DNA of 64,000 nucleotides, from contig JAEYON010000006.1 in assembly GCA_023411645.1 (NCBI GenBank), positions 1 through 64,000 on the forward strand, written 5' to 3'. The notes beneath the pieces were generated by a model. The model was not told the DNA's origin. It did no database searches and was given only the letters and a program-made list of their open reading frames with translations. Positions 33,861-44,388 of the stretch are shown here, piece after piece. Every line of letters starts with the position of its first letter. The first letter of the stretch is position 1. This stretch comes from Bacillota bacterium. Lineage in GTDB: Bacteria > Bacillota > Clostridia > Acetivibrionales > DTU013. A program made the position numbers and the translations under genes.

Positions 33861-36800
33861 TTATAGTTCACCGGCATAACGCAGTAATTTTTCAAGCAAG
33901 ACCATAGCTTCCGCACGCGTCACAATATCCTTGGGTCCAAGCATATCGGAGAATCTGCTAGTAATGACACCAATTTCCTGCGCAAATCTGATTTTTGGAA
34001 GCAAAGAGGGAGCTGCCTGGGCAATGTCCTTGTACACGCCTGTATGGTCTGCCGTCGCTTTTGCCTTCTGCGAGGTTTTCAGCTCACATACCCTCATTGT
34101 CATTGCAATAAGCTTTTCTCTGGTACATTCCGCCGATGCAGCGTTCAGATCGGAGCTCTGGAGTATACCTGATTTAATGGCCAGAGACATATAGTTACTG
34201 CCATAATCAACCTCAAGCATATCCAACATAAATTTGGCGCCGTCGCCGACAGTAAGATTCTTTAACGGCTCAAACTTTCTCCCGGTTACTGATTTTAACG
34301 GATGAACGGATACTACATTCGAAATAGACTTTCTTGCATAATTACCCGAAACATCGTCGTAAAAATCACTGCCCAGATCCGCAACAGCCATTCGACCCGG
34401 TTCAAAGGTCTCAAAGGCCAGTGTGCCAATATTGCTGTCAGGATCAAAGATGCCCGATGACACATTCCTCTTCCATTGCGTCGATCCGCCGGGAAGGACA
34501 TACCCCGATGTCACATCCTGCTTATACCAACTGGCGGTGGAGTATTCATACAGTATCTTCAATGGCCTTTGAAGAACCTTCACAGATGACATCAATCCGT
34601 CTGTAAGACCGATTCCCAATTCCGATACGGGGGTCTTGAAGTTCAGGTTCTTTGTATTGCTGCCAGCTGTCGAGCTGTCTAAAACGATGTTGAATATAAA
34701 ATTGGCTTCACCTTCAGCAGAACCATAGATACCTCTGCTGTCCGCCAAAACGCCGGGCCGGATGATCACAGTATTTCTCTGTGTCGTCAGCATCAGATTC
34801 TCTCCAAGCATCCCCAGCGCCTTAAATACTCTTTGGGAGATCTTGACGCGGATCTCCTTCGTACCCTTGGGCATGGTCTTCAAATCGATGTTATAGTCAA
34901 GAACGCGATCTGTCTGCACATGCTGGACGAACCGATCCGCATTTACGCCTGTGATCTGCACGGTCCAGACGCCGTTAATCGCTGTGGAGTCCTTGATAAT
35001 AAATTCTCCGCTTTCTACGTCCTCGATATCCTCACTTGAATCATAATCATCGCTCGAGCGCAGCGTTCTCACTGTTACGCTTTGCGTCGGCTCGGATGCC
35101 AGCTTCTTGTCGGGATCATACGCATAGAGCCTTGCATAATATCTAAAATTGGATCTGAGTCCTTCTACTGTGAACTCCGATGCACTATCAATCTCAAACT
35201 TCTGACTCTCAAAGTAATCTATAGAATCATCGATCTCAAGGATGTACTGCATTCCTTCCTCTGCGATCCATTCATAAGTGATACTGTTTTTTGTAATAGC
35301 TCCCGCTGTGCTTTTTACACCGAAGCCCATTGGTGTGGAAGGAGGAATATCCTTCAGAGTTTTAACTAGGTAGGAATCCGTGAAATCTGAGCGTTTTTTA
35401 TCCCCGGCTGCATTAGTAGCCTCCGCTTGCAGCCAGAAATAATAGACCGTATCAGGCTTAAGCCCTTCCACTCTATAATATGTAGTAAACTCGAGCATAT
35501 CCGGCGTAATTGTTACACGGCCGGTTGCTTTACTCCGGTCATCCGCAGTACCATACTCCAGATAGTAAACGTACCCGCTTTTAGTGTTCCAGCCAAGATC
35601 AATATATGTATCAGCGGCGTGATCATAGTTGAATACGGGAACGGTGGGCTTTTCAACAGTGACCGGCAGGTCAGGTATCGTGGTTATAATGATAGGATTG
35701 GAGGGACCTGAAATGAGGTCCACACTACGCCTTGCCGCCCTGACCCAGACAATATACGTTTTGTTGGGTTCCAGATCCCTAATAGTAATATCAACATTAT
35801 GTCTCAGATCATCCAATACAGAGTCCTCGTGATTGATATCTTCATTTGGGTCATTGGGAGTTACAGGAATACCCATGATTTTATTGGCCGGGATGGTTTC
35901 GAGTCTGCTGTAATCCATATTCGGAGTATATTCGATACAGCCAACATCAATAGTCACTGCGTCGTCATACTCCACCTTTCGGAATTTGAGCGGATCAACC
36001 AACGGATTCCCATCCGTATCTTTTTCATCATCCTCGAGCTTACGCGCCAGATCCGCGATTGGTACAGGCAGCTCAAGCCCGGCAGTATTAAGCTGGCTCG
36101 GAGTCCTGTAGATCCATGCGCTCTTACCACCCGAAGGCGGATCTACATACATCTCATACCACTTATTCTGCAGCGTTACTACCGCCGATACTGTAGTTAC
36201 CATATCCTTGCCGGCACTGTCCTTTTTCAACGCGAACGGAGGTGTGGCCGGAACAACAGGCTGTTCTATGGGCCCTGCGGTCGGGGTAATAATTATTTTT
36301 AAGGCTGCGTCGGATTGCAAGGTGATGGTAGCAAGTTGATCCTCTACAAATTCCACATAATCTTTTTTCGCAACTATTTTAAAATAGTAGGTAGAGTTTG
36401 GGATAAGGTCGTTTATGGTATATTTGTACCCAAGCAAATTTGTACCGTTCATAACAAAGTTGCTATTATTCATTTTAATGTCAGATGCAATCAGAGTGCC
36501 GGACGGCGGATCCTCAAGCATATTGGGGTCATTGATGAGCCAGATATCATATTTGACTTCACTGTCCACATCCCCGTCCCCTTTAAGCGGTGCTTTCCAT
36601 AAAATCGTCGCACTGTCGGGCCTAAGTGTTTCCTCATAAGAAATAATGGTCTGCCCCGCGTTGGAAAATAACGGTACCAGCTCGGGAACAGCCGGCGTTG
36701 ACGGTATTTCCGACTCCTTTACATATATGCGCTGGGATTGGATTTTTATTCCGGGATACAATTCCGCTCCGTTTCGAGTGACGATCGCCTTGATGATATA

Positions 36801-37814
36801 GTAGTAATCCTCCTCTCCCGGCTGGAGGGTCAGAAAAAATGTCGTATCATCTACAGAAGCCATATACTGTTCTATACTGCCTGAAGTACCTGTTCCTCTG
36901 TAAATCTGGTACAAGACCCTGACATCGCCGCTTGACAGCCCCGTGACGACCGGAGTCCACTCCATTTTCCATACGGTTCCCGCATCTGTGATAGACATTT
37001 TTGTAGTCTTTGCAAGAATATAACTGCTGACTGCAACTGTTGGGCTTTCCGCAGACTTCTTCAGCTCGGCTTCGGTAGTATCAGGCATTACCTTTATATA
37101 GTAGACTCTGCCGGCATCCCGTACGGTATGAATGTATTCCAGCTTACCGGTAGCTTCGTTTACCGTCACAGGTCCGCTCTGTCCAATCTGCTCCTGCCCG
37201 ATGTAAATGGGATAGCTATTGGCAAATGTTTTACTCTCTGAAATATACAGCTTGTAATCCATTCTTTTGCCTGAATTCCAAACATCATCCCATTCGATTT
37301 TAATTTGATTGGGGCCATAGGAGTAGGCATTTATCGCAATGTCAGTCAAAAACTTCACCGTGTTGGATGGAGCAGATTCAGCGCTAGTATGATTAACCAT
37401 ATCCTCGTTATAGGTGTAGTAGGCTCTGGAGTATGCATAATAAACCGTTCCTGAGTTCAGATTACCAAGACGCATCTCGTTATCAGCTGTTGTACTGGCA
37501 GGGATATCCCTCTCCACAAGTACCGTTGGCTTACTGGGTTTGTAAGGCTTATTTACCTCCTGTAAATAATAGTTGAGATAAGGGCTGTATCCGCTAATGC
37601 CGCCGACAGTCTTTATCTTATCGCTTTTCAAATCAGCATAGTATTTTTTAAATTCATCATATCCTAATGGCGGTGCTCCGCTGTTGATCGCCTCCACTCT
37701 GAGCCTTTCAGGTGAGGGCTGAGCATCTGCCGCATGTACAGGCAGCAAAGCGCCATACTGTACCGTCAGTATAATTATAGTCAATAAACAAATTACCTTT
37801 TTTAGTGTTCTCAT
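33861..37814 (-). CDS. Giant secreted fibronectin type III / SLH protein (first of pair)
   Basis: A 1317-residue exported protein. The signal peptide ends near residue 28 (PVHA). Several fibronectin type III-like modules follow, recognised by repeats of the pattern LxPxTxYYxxxxA (for example LKPDTVYYFWLQA, LIPNSTYYFKIVA, LEPNKTYIVWVRA). After an acidic linker near residue 920 comes a conserved non-repetitive domain with IIRPGVLAD, then SLH-like segments at the C-terminus (VTRAEAMVLLEKLLRYAGEL). It should be wall-anchored and display the modules outward. The chosen ATG at 37814 follows GGAAGGAAA. Confidence 0.82.
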   Translation of the reverse strand: MRTLKKVICLLTIIILTVQYGALLPVHAADAQPSPERLRVEAINSGAPPLGYDEFKKYYADLKSDKIKTVGGISGYSPYLNYYLQEVNKPYKPSKPTVLVERDIPASTTADNEMRLGNLNSGTVYYAYSRAYYTYNEDMVNHTSAESAPSNTVKFLTDIAINAYSYGPNQIKIEWDDVWNSGKRMDYKLYISESKTFANSYPIYIGQEQIGQSGPVTVNEATGKLEYIHTVRDAGRVYYIKVMPDTTEAELKKSAESPTVAVSSYILAKTTKMSITDAGTVWKMEWTPVVTGLSSGDVRVLYQIYRGTGTSGSIEQYMASVDDTTFFLTLQPGEEDYYYIIKAIVTRNGAELYPGIKIQSQRIYVKESEIPSTPAVPELVPLFSNAGQTIISYEETLRPDSATILWKAPLKGDGDVDSEVKYDIWLINDPNMLEDPPSGTLIASDIKMNNSNFVMNGTNLLGYKYTINDLIPNSTYYFKIVAKKDYVEFVEDQLATITLQSDAALKIIITPTAGPIEQPVVPATPPFALKKDSAGKDMVTTVSAVVTLQNKWYEMYVDPPSGGKSAWIYRTPSQLNTAGLELPVPIADLARKLEDDEKDTDGNPLVDPLKFRKVEYDDAVTIDVGCIEYTPNMDYSRLETIPANKIMGIPVTPNDPNEDINHEDSVLDDLRHNVDITIRDLEPNKTYIVWVRAARRSVDLISGPSNPIIITTIPDLPVTVEKPTVPVFNYDHAADTYIDLGWNTKSGYVYYLEYGTADDRSKATGRVTITPDMLEFTTYYRVEGLKPDTVYYFWLQAEATNAAGDKKRSDFTDSYLVKTLKDIPPSTPMGFGVKSTAGAITKNSITYEWIAEEGMQYILEIDDSIDYFESQKFEIDSASEFTVEGLRSNFRYYARLYAYDPDKKLASEPTQSVTVRTLRSSDDYDSSEDIEDVESGEFIIKDSTAINGVWTVQITGVNADRFVQHVQTDRVLDYNIDLKTMPKGTKEIRVKISQRVFKALGMLGENLMLTTQRNTVIIRPGVLADSRGIYGSAEGEANFIFNIVLDSSTAGSNTKNLNFKTPVSELGIGLTDGLMSSVKVLQRPLKILYEYSTASWYKQDVTSGYVLPGGSTQWKRNVSSGIFDPDSNIGTLAFETFEPGRMAVADLGSDFYDDVSGNYARKSISNVVSVHPLKSVTGRKFEPLKNLTVGDGAKFMLDMLEVDYGSNYMSLAIKSGILQSSDLNAASAECTREKLIAMTMRVCELKTSQKAKATADHTGVYKDIAQAAPSLLPKIRFAQEIGVITSRFSDMLGPKDIVTRAEAMVLLEKLLRYAGEL

Positions 37815-37876
37815 ACCATGTTTCCTTCCTGTTATAGCGCCTCGATTCATGAAGTGATTATATCTTTGTTGTCTCG

Positions 37877-40800
37877 TTACAAATCTCCCGTCAGTTCCAG
37901 AAGCTTGACAAAAGCAGTCACCACTTCTGCGCGTGTCATCTGATTGCCGGGACTAAACCTTCCGTTTCCATCCAGTCCCATTACTTCTAAATCCACAATC
38001 ATCAAAACCGGATGGAAATACTCCTCATTGATACTGCTCTCATCAGCAATGATTATTCTTCCTCCCGGTCTCAGGGAGGCCATATTGACACCCTTCTTTA
38101 CCGAAAGGAGCTTCAATAATACTGCTGCCGTTTGCTGACGCTGCACATTTCTGACCAGCGAATTAGGATGTATCAGGCTGTCAAGTCCAAGCTTCTCGCT
38201 CTTTTGTCTGATTTCAAGACCTGTAAGCTCGGCAGATCTTCCGACAACCAATTCATACAATAATACTACCTCTTTGCACATAACCTTATTGTCAGGCATA
38301 AAGCTGTTTTGAATCCCCGGAAACACATTGCCAAGATCATATTTCGAGGCAAGGCTTGTAATATAGCTTTCGGCCCAGTGCCCTTCCGGGACACCCCCAA
38401 TAGTGCTGCGAGCCGTTAATATGACATACTTGCCTGTTTTTAACAGATTGAACCGAACACTTGATGCCAGTTGATCTGCATTTACAGTCACCTTCTGCCA
38501 TTGTGCCGAACCATCATAGAGTGTATAAGGAATTTTCATGCCGTCTGAACTGTTGAAGAACAGATTCACCGAACCGGGTGCCTCAAAGGTATTGATCTCG
38601 CTGACAGAGTTGGCAAGTCGTACATTTTTCAGCGTATTATCTATATAAACTGAAAGCTCTTCTTCGATCATATTTACAAGGTTCTGGGTATATTTGCTGA
38701 CCAACTCCTTTGAGCCGCTGCCGCTTCCTACATAAGCATTCTGCAGCATAATAAGCTTTTCACTGACTAGTCCATTATCCTTGTCATATAGCTTATCATG
38801 GAACATCTTAGCCAATTTCCCATCCGTTGTGGAAAGTCCCATGGCATAAATGTCCAGCTCATTAATATCAGAAACACGGAGCTGATTTGAGGGAAGCGCC
38901 TTCGGGGAAGTGAGTGACCTTGTTATGATCAGCCTAACATAAAGGTCCGCTACCTCCTTTTTTGATAAAAGGCTCTTTATCTGTTCATTGACGGAAGCGT
39001 CAAGAGTTGTCGGTCTCAGCGTCAGCTCCGCTCCCGCTGTCCTTATTAAAAGACTTCGGTTGAGCTGATTCATCGTTCTAATAACACTAATGGGAATATA
39101 TACTTCGTCCTTGCTGATGTTGACCGATAAGCCAGTCATATCAACAGTAAACGTGTCTCCCGTCGAATTGCGCATTGCATCCGAAACACGCTCACCCTTG
39201 AGCAATATTGCAGTAGCTTGACTGCTTCCCATGGCAACGCGCCAGTAATATCCTTTTTCCAGACTCGCCATCTTATCAAGGAAAACCGCCTTTTGCTGTT
39301 CCTCCCGGTCAGTATTGTCATAATCATCCTGGTTGAATTCGGTTCTGGTGTTCACAGGCCCTATATATTTGGAATATGAGATAAGGTCTGTCTCAGTTGG
39401 ATCAATCTTAACCGCCCTGACCTTAATATAATATTTCACGTTAGAGCGCAGAGGCTGACTGGTTACAATACCTCCGGGTAATTCCGTAATAACGCTTTTA
39501 ATTCTCGCATAATAGTACAAAGAATCCGTATTGATTGTTCGTGCAGATTCTTCAGAATAATAGGGCAGCACACTGTTATTTTTGTCCGTGTATAGCTGCA
39601 GATCAGCGGCAGTCAAAACTGTATATTCCGATCCGCCCTCTTCCATCAACGCGATCTCATAACTGGCATAATCATCAAGAGGTATACCAACCCAACGAAC
39701 CTCCAGTTCATGGAAACCATCTCTTGTCTGAAGCGACGATTTTTCATAGATCAGTGTATCAGAGCCTTTTACGACTCTTATGTCATATAAGCTGTTAGTC
39801 TTAAGTCCCATTACTCTCCCGTAATAGGTTTTTCCGTCATTATCCTTGACAATAGTCGCCTGCGAACGGGTCATCAGCCTAAAATCCCCGTCCGAAGGGC
39901 CCTTTACATAAATTTTATAATCCTCCGCCGTCATCCCGGCAGTCGCATCCGTCCAATAAAACCCCAATTCCGCATTCAGTACCACTTCAAGTGAAGAAGG
40001 CGCATCGATTAAAGAGGTTGTCACCGGAATGGACACCCATACGCTATCCGGGGAAGGAACAAGTAAATCTCGGGAAGCATCCACACGTACTGCTTTCAGG
40101 CTGAAATAATAAAGCTTGTTTGGGAACATCCTTTGATCGACCGTATAGGTGCATATTTTAGTAACGGGATCATAGGTAAATTTCCCCGGGTGAGTAGCCG
40201 GATCGCCTAAAGCAGGCGCCGGATCAAGATAAACGGCATTGTTGACAACCCCGTCACTGAGAATATCATATGTCTGCAGGAAGCTTTCGTACTCCGGATC
40301 ATTTTCATACACAGAAAGTCCATCCGTCGGATTGATTTTATTAGTAGTTCTTATTAGCTGATAAATGACATCGTTCTCCTGCCGGGTCCAAGTAAAGGTA
40401 ACGCTGCTGCCTGAAAGCATTTGATTTCCGTTACTGTTGACCGCAATATCAAAATCAGTCGGTGCAAGCGGTTTCCTCAGGCTATCATCCGGCCCAGTTA
40501 CATCCAGCAGGATCGTCGTGACCGGCACGATAGCCGTACTGATGGACTCTTTTATTGTCCTATCGGCAGGATCAGTTCTGTTCTGGATGACCAGTCTGGT
40601 TTTCACAATGAAATAGTAGGTCGTGTTAGGCTGAAGGTGCTCACCGAAAAGATTAACGGCATTCCTTGATGTGTCCGGTAAAAGTCCGCAATCAACCAAA
40701 TCCTCAGCACTTTCTTCTGTGAACGAAGATATTCGCGCTCTGACAGAAGTGCTCTGGGGGTCGTTTGCTCCGGTAAAGCCTACATCACCTTCTATTGATG

Positions 40801-42997
40801 GGATTTGTGTAGTTCCAATAGGAAAGAACTGAGTATCAGTCCTTGAATTCATATAGAGATCATAATAAATATTGTAGCTGTATTCCAATTCATTGTAGGT
40901 ACTCGTATACTTTCTCCAGTCCAGCGTGCTTACCTTATCAAAACGCAGGTCAATATAGTTGCGCATATTTCCCGCTACGGTCTCCCTGCCGTTCGCTTCC
41001 ATCTCAAAGCTCATGGGCAGCGGTACATCAGTATCCACATCACCAAGTGTTGTGAAGCTGACGATTACCGAGCGGTCCGACATCACTTCAGTCGTCGGAT
41101 TAACTGCATCGCCCGTTTTTGTGGTAAACATCTGCAAATAATATACCGTATTCGGGATCAGGAAGGTTGGATAATCAGTATCATTTGCATCCAGTGGGAT
41201 CGACCCGGTCTCCATATCAGGATCAGAATCAATATCCATTTCCCATTGGAAAAGCTCAAACGCATCAAGCGTGTACTCCAGTCTGTTCCCGACCTCTTTA
41301 ATTTTAGGTGATAATGCGCTGATATATTTAATCCGCCTGTACTTTGCCTTGTACTCCTTATCTCCCCATTGCTCCCCATTAACATAGATGGGAAGATTTC
41401 TTGTGGTTTCCGTTTGGTTAGTGCTCAGCAAAAAATGAAAGGCCAAATCATTCTTAATTGTATCCCAGTTGAGCGGCTTGTCCCAGGACAGCTTGATATC
41501 TGTTGACTTAACAGTAGTTGTCTTTGGCGGTGGAGGGCTTCCGTCATCCGGCTTCGTCACATCCTGTACATGAAGCGTTCTGCCATTGAGAGCGATCCCC
41601 ATCGGTAAAGGCGGCCTGCTTGTGTCCGTCGTCATCCTGTAGGGCATTGCAAGTGACTCCAGCCTGTCATCGGCGCCACCGGATTTAACAACGATTTTAT
41701 AATGCATGTCATTGTTAGGGTTAACTCCCTGGATGACGGTAAGCGCATATTCGCCGGAAAAAAACGAGTCATCCATTGTCTTTTTAATAACCCAGTCACC
41801 CGGTGTGGAGGGCAGGTCAGTGGCCTGTACTTCATAATAGAGCTGAGGCAGCTGAAGACTGCCCTGATTGAGCCTGAATATTTTTACATAAATATTATTT
41901 GCGCTGTCTTTGGTCAGTTGAAACCTGATTGGCGTACTTGTATAAGGCCTCTCCCCTGAAAGAAGGCTTCCACCCTGATCCTCCTGCTTGCCAAATACAA
42001 ATGCCGCTACATCCGCAGGAACTGCATTTCGAAAATACGGTTTGATGTTCATGTAATAGACTGTGCCGGGAAGAATATCCGGATCCCGAAGAGTATCCTT
42101 ATATTCTTCTAATACATTTCCGCCGCTATCGACCGGCAGCGGCGGTACCGTCGAAGATTCATCCGTTCTGCCCCAAAGCTCTAAACTTATATACCCCTGA
42201 GAATCCGGCTGAGTAATGATCGCCTTCTCAACATTATTTCCGGAGACGTTTGCTGTATACAAACTTGCATCTGCCGGATCCTGACTTATAATCACAGCCG
42301 CCTGGTTCGATCCGGAGTTAAGGATGTTAAGATCCGTAGAAATATTTATCTTATAATTGAGTACAGCAAGATCCTTACCATCCATATAAATCCCATTCAG
42401 AGCATTCTCCATATACGTCTTGGCCTCAGTCTGATTGGCAGGAAGAAAAGCGTTGTTCGAATTATTGGGGTCAACATTAGGATAAATCGTGTTATCCGGG
42501 TCATAAAACACTCTGGGCACCTTCCAGCGAAGTTTGAGTCTGGGATATTTGCCGATTTCCCTTCCGCCGCCGGGAATATCATCATAGGGTTGATCCGGGA
42601 TGGAGGGCAAAAATGTGATAGACGGCAGGAAAAACATCAATCCCCTCCCGATCGGTTCACCGGATGGGATGTCTGCTGCAGATGCGTACAGCGTTACACG
42701 GATATCATAGATGTAGTCCGCCTTCAGTCCGGTGATCGTCGCACGGTTCTCCCCCAAGACTGTGATCGGGGCAGCGGCTACCGCATTGTTACTCGTATCA
42801 GGGGTATGATATGTGATCACGGCGGCTTGCGCCCCTGAAGGATTCCAATTAATCACTAACGTTCCGCTGGAATAGCTCTCACGGTTGATAGTTACCGGCA
42901 CTACATCTGCAAAAATAAATGTAATTGAACCGCCAATAATGGTATATAAAATAACGGCAACCATGAAAAATGCCGATGCTTTTTTGATTCGAATCAT
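37877..42997 (-). CDS. Giant secreted fibronectin type III / SLH protein (second of pair)
   Basis: A 1706-residue paralogue-like protein just upstream of the previous one. It has a signal peptide (FFMVAVILYTIIGGSITFIF region), many fibronectin-like modules with the same YYxxxxA ends (LPGTVYYMNIKPYF, LQPNTTYYFIVKTRL, MFPNKLYYFSLKAVR), a conserved domain with LLIRTAGAELTLRP near residue 1320, and C-terminal SLH segments (PEGHWAESYITSLA, NQMTRAEVVTAFVKLL). The ATG at 42997 follows GGAGG. An in-frame extension to 43417 overlaps the divergent kinase gene and is not real. The 62-base gap to the next gene suggests one operon. The function, probably adhesion or sheath structure, is inferred. Confidence 0.82.
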   Translation of the reverse strand: MIRIKKASAFFMVAVILYTIIGGSITFIFADVVPVTINRESYSSGTLVINWNPSGAQAAVITYHTPDTSNNAVAAAPITVLGENRATITGLKADYIYDIRVTLYASAADIPSGEPIGRGLMFFLPSITFLPSIPDQPYDDIPGGGREIGKYPRLKLRWKVPRVFYDPDNTIYPNVDPNNSNNAFLPANQTEAKTYMENALNGIYMDGKDLAVLNYKINISTDLNILNSGSNQAAVIISQDPADASLYTANVSGNNVEKAIITQPDSQGYISLELWGRTDESSTVPPLPVDSGGNVLEEYKDTLRDPDILPGTVYYMNIKPYFRNAVPADVAAFVFGKQEDQGGSLLSGERPYTSTPIRFQLTKDSANNIYVKIFRLNQGSLQLPQLYYEVQATDLPSTPGDWVIKKTMDDSFFSGEYALTVIQGVNPNNDMHYKIVVKSGGADDRLESLAMPYRMTTDTSRPPLPMGIALNGRTLHVQDVTKPDDGSPPPPKTTTVKSTDIKLSWDKPLNWDTIKNDLAFHFLLSTNQTETTRNLPIYVNGEQWGDKEYKAKYRRIKYISALSPKIKEVGNRLEYTLDAFELFQWEMDIDSDPDMETGSIPLDANDTDYPTFLIPNTVYYLQMFTTKTGDAVNPTTEVMSDRSVIVSFTTLGDVDTDVPLPMSFEMEANGRETVAGNMRNYIDLRFDKVSTLDWRKYTSTYNELEYSYNIYYDLYMNSRTDTQFFPIGTTQIPSIEGDVGFTGANDPQSTSVRARISSFTEESAEDLVDCGLLPDTSRNAVNLFGEHLQPNTTYYFIVKTRLVIQNRTDPADRTIKESISTAIVPVTTILLDVTGPDDSLRKPLAPTDFDIAVNSNGNQMLSGSSVTFTWTRQENDVIYQLIRTTNKINPTDGLSVYENDPEYESFLQTYDILSDGVVNNAVYLDPAPALGDPATHPGKFTYDPVTKICTYTVDQRMFPNKLYYFSLKAVRVDASRDLLVPSPDSVWVSIPVTTSLIDAPSSLEVVLNAELGFYWTDATAGMTAEDYKIYVKGPSDGDFRLMTRSQATIVKDNDGKTYYGRVMGLKTNSLYDIRVVKGSDTLIYEKSSLQTRDGFHELEVRWVGIPLDDYASYEIALMEEGGSEYTVLTAADLQLYTDKNNSVLPYYSEESARTINTDSLYYYARIKSVITELPGGIVTSQPLRSNVKYYIKVRAVKIDPTETDLISYSKYIGPVNTRTEFNQDDYDNTDREEQQKAVFLDKMASLEKGYYWRVAMGSSQATAILLKGERVSDAMRNSTGDTFTVDMTGLSVNISKDEVYIPISVIRTMNQLNRSLLIRTAGAELTLRPTTLDASVNEQIKSLLSKKEVADLYVRLIITRSLTSPKALPSNQLRVSDINELDIYAMGLSTTDGKLAKMFHDKLYDKDNGLVSEKLIMLQNAYVGSGSGSKELVSKYTQNLVNMIEEELSVYIDNTLKNVRLANSVSEINTFEAPGSVNLFFNSSDGMKIPYTLYDGSAQWQKVTVNADQLASSVRFNLLKTGKYVILTARSTIGGVPEGHWAESYITSLASKYDLGNVFPGIQNSFMPDNKVMCKEVVLLYELVVGRSAELTGLEIRQKSEKLGLDSLIHPNSLVRNVQRQQTAAVLLKLLSVKKGVNMASLRPGGRIIIADESSINEEYFHPVLMIVDLEVMGLDGNGRFSPGNQMTRAEVVTAFVKLLELTGDL

Positions 42998-43144
42998 CAG
43001 AAGTAAACCTCCAGTATGTACATTTCTGCGTTCAGACCATTTCCCGTCGGTCATCTGCATTCGGTTATCGCTTTGGATACACCTCAACATATATATCGGC
43101 AATTTATTATCGATATTAATGATATAGTATAGTACAATATCCTT

Positions 43145-43657
43145 ATGAATACTAAGAATATCGTTTTGATTGGAATGCCGGGCTCCGGTAAAAGCACTGC
43201 AGGTGTTTTGCTTGCAAAGGCAATGAAAATGCCTTTCATTGATACGGATCTGCTGATACAGAAGCAGGAAAACTGTTATTTGCAGGAGCTGATTAATGCA
43301 CACGGTATCAATGAGTTTATAAAGATCGAAGAAAAAGTAATTCTGGGACTTGATGCTGAAAACACAGTCATTGCCACAGGAGGCAGCGCTGTGTATAGTG
43401 AGTCTGCCGTTAGGCATCTTAAGTCTAATGGGATTCTTATCTTTTTGAACTCAAAGCTTTATCAACTGGAGCGCAGGCTCAAAAATATGAAAACCCGCGG
43501 TATTGTAATGAAAAGCGATCAGACGCTGTCCAATCTTTTTAATGAGAGGCTGCCACTTTACCGAAAATACGCGGATATTGAGATCGACTGCTCCAAAAAG
43601 CACATCGAAACTATTGTGTCAGAAATTAAAAATAGGTTAACTCAATTTAATTTATAA
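43145..43657 (+). CDS. Shikimate-kinase-like protein lacking a substrate arginine
   Basis: A 170-residue P-loop kinase of the AroK family: Walker A GMPGSGKST at 10-18, DTD at about 33-35, ATGGSAV near 79, RGIVM in the lid, and NERLPLYRKYAD near the C-terminus. The FRxxE motif of true shikimate kinases, whose arginine binds shikimate, reads FIKIEE here, and GGG reads GGS. This fits a distinct AroK-like subfamily that may act on another substrate. It is not near other aro genes. The ATG has a weak ribosome-binding site (ATATCC). Confidence 0.75.
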   Translation: MNTKNIVLIGMPGSGKSTAGVLLAKAMKMPFIDTDLLIQKQENCYLQELINAHGINEFIKIEEKVILGLDAENTVIATGGSAVYSESAVRHLKSNGILIFLNSKLYQLERRLKNMKTRGIVMKSDQTLSNLFNERLPLYRKYADIEIDCSKKHIETIVSEIKNRLTQFNL

Positions 43658-43743
43658 AAATTTTTAGAAAAATGTATAAAAAGTACTACAGGGGGTCAAT
43701 AATAACTGTGACCTCACAAAATACATTTTGACCCCCTTTACAT

Positions 43744-43772
43744 GGTTAGTCGTCAGACTAACCTCTTTTTTT
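43744..43772 (+). terminator. Terminator after the shikimate-kinase-like gene
   Basis: Perfect arms GGTTAGTC and GACTAACC with a 4-base loop, then TCTTTTTTT. A second hairpin with arms GGGGGTCAA and TTGACCCCC lies just upstream at 43691-43736 but lacks a good U-run. Confidence 0.85.
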
Positions 43773-43783
43773 GCCTTTTTTAA

Positions 43784-44299
43784 CTATGCATGACTCCTTG
43801 AACCATTCCTTCCGAAGAACATAACCAATCCGCCTCCTATAAGGACCAAGGGTATTGCAACTGCAAGGTCGACGGTGCTCAGGAATATTCTAAAGAACAT
43901 AACAATAAAGCATGCAACTGCAACTCCAGCGATGATGCAAATACCTGTGAGAAGCCCTTTCGGTCTGCCGCTGTGCAAAAACAGTTGAAACAGCCCCACA
44001 GCAACACTAATTAGATACACTGGCCATGTATATGCTGCAAACCGCCAGTTAGTTGCTGTCTCAAAAAAGAACAGAAGGCCGCAAATGGTAAGAATACCAC
44101 CGGGCACAAGCAAACCCGGCGCCCTTAGCGTTACATAATACGCTAGTTCAAAACCGGCTCCTGCCAAAAGTATAATCATCGGCCAAAAGTCGTCAGGCCC
44201 AAGGGAAATCAGCGGTTTGTTAAGAAGGAAACGTGCCGCCAAAAGCAGTCCGCCAATAATCACCAATAAACCTCCAATTGTTGAATTTGACTTTCTCAT
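43784..44299 (-). CDS. Small membrane protein with LiaF-like transmembrane region
   Basis: A 171-residue hydrophobic protein with five or so transmembrane segments (IGGLLVIIGGLLLAARFLL first). The GxxLLxxGxxLL patterns resemble the membrane part found in LiaF and DUF5668 proteins, but no cytosolic or extracellular domain is present. Function unknown. ATG follows GGAGGTAGTATT. The cluster of DnaA-type boxes lies directly upstream. Confidence 0.65.
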   Translation of the reverse strand: MRKSNSTIGGLLVIIGGLLLAARFLLNKPLISLGPDDFWPMIILLAGAGFELAYYVTLRAPGLLVPGGILTICGLLFFFETATNWRFAAYTWPVYLISVAVGLFQLFLHSGRPKGLLTGICIIAGVAVACFIVMFFRIFLSTVDLAVAIPLVLIGGGLVMFFGRNGSRSHA

Positions 44300-44388
44300 A
44301 ATACTACCTCCAAATAAATGTGTTATATTGGAATAGTACTCACGACCTATGATTTTGTCTGAAAGATTTATCCTCAGAACGTTCGTTT

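Noticed and set aside
42998..43417. N-terminal extension of the second fibronectin/SLH protein
   Set aside because: It lies antisense to the kinase gene, has no ribosome-binding site, and would place the clear signal peptide 140 residues inside the protein.
43691..43736. Hairpin with arms GGGGGTCAA/TTGACCCCC as main terminator
   Set aside because: Its loop is 28 bases and the T-run is short; the next hairpin at 43744-43772 is the better terminator.
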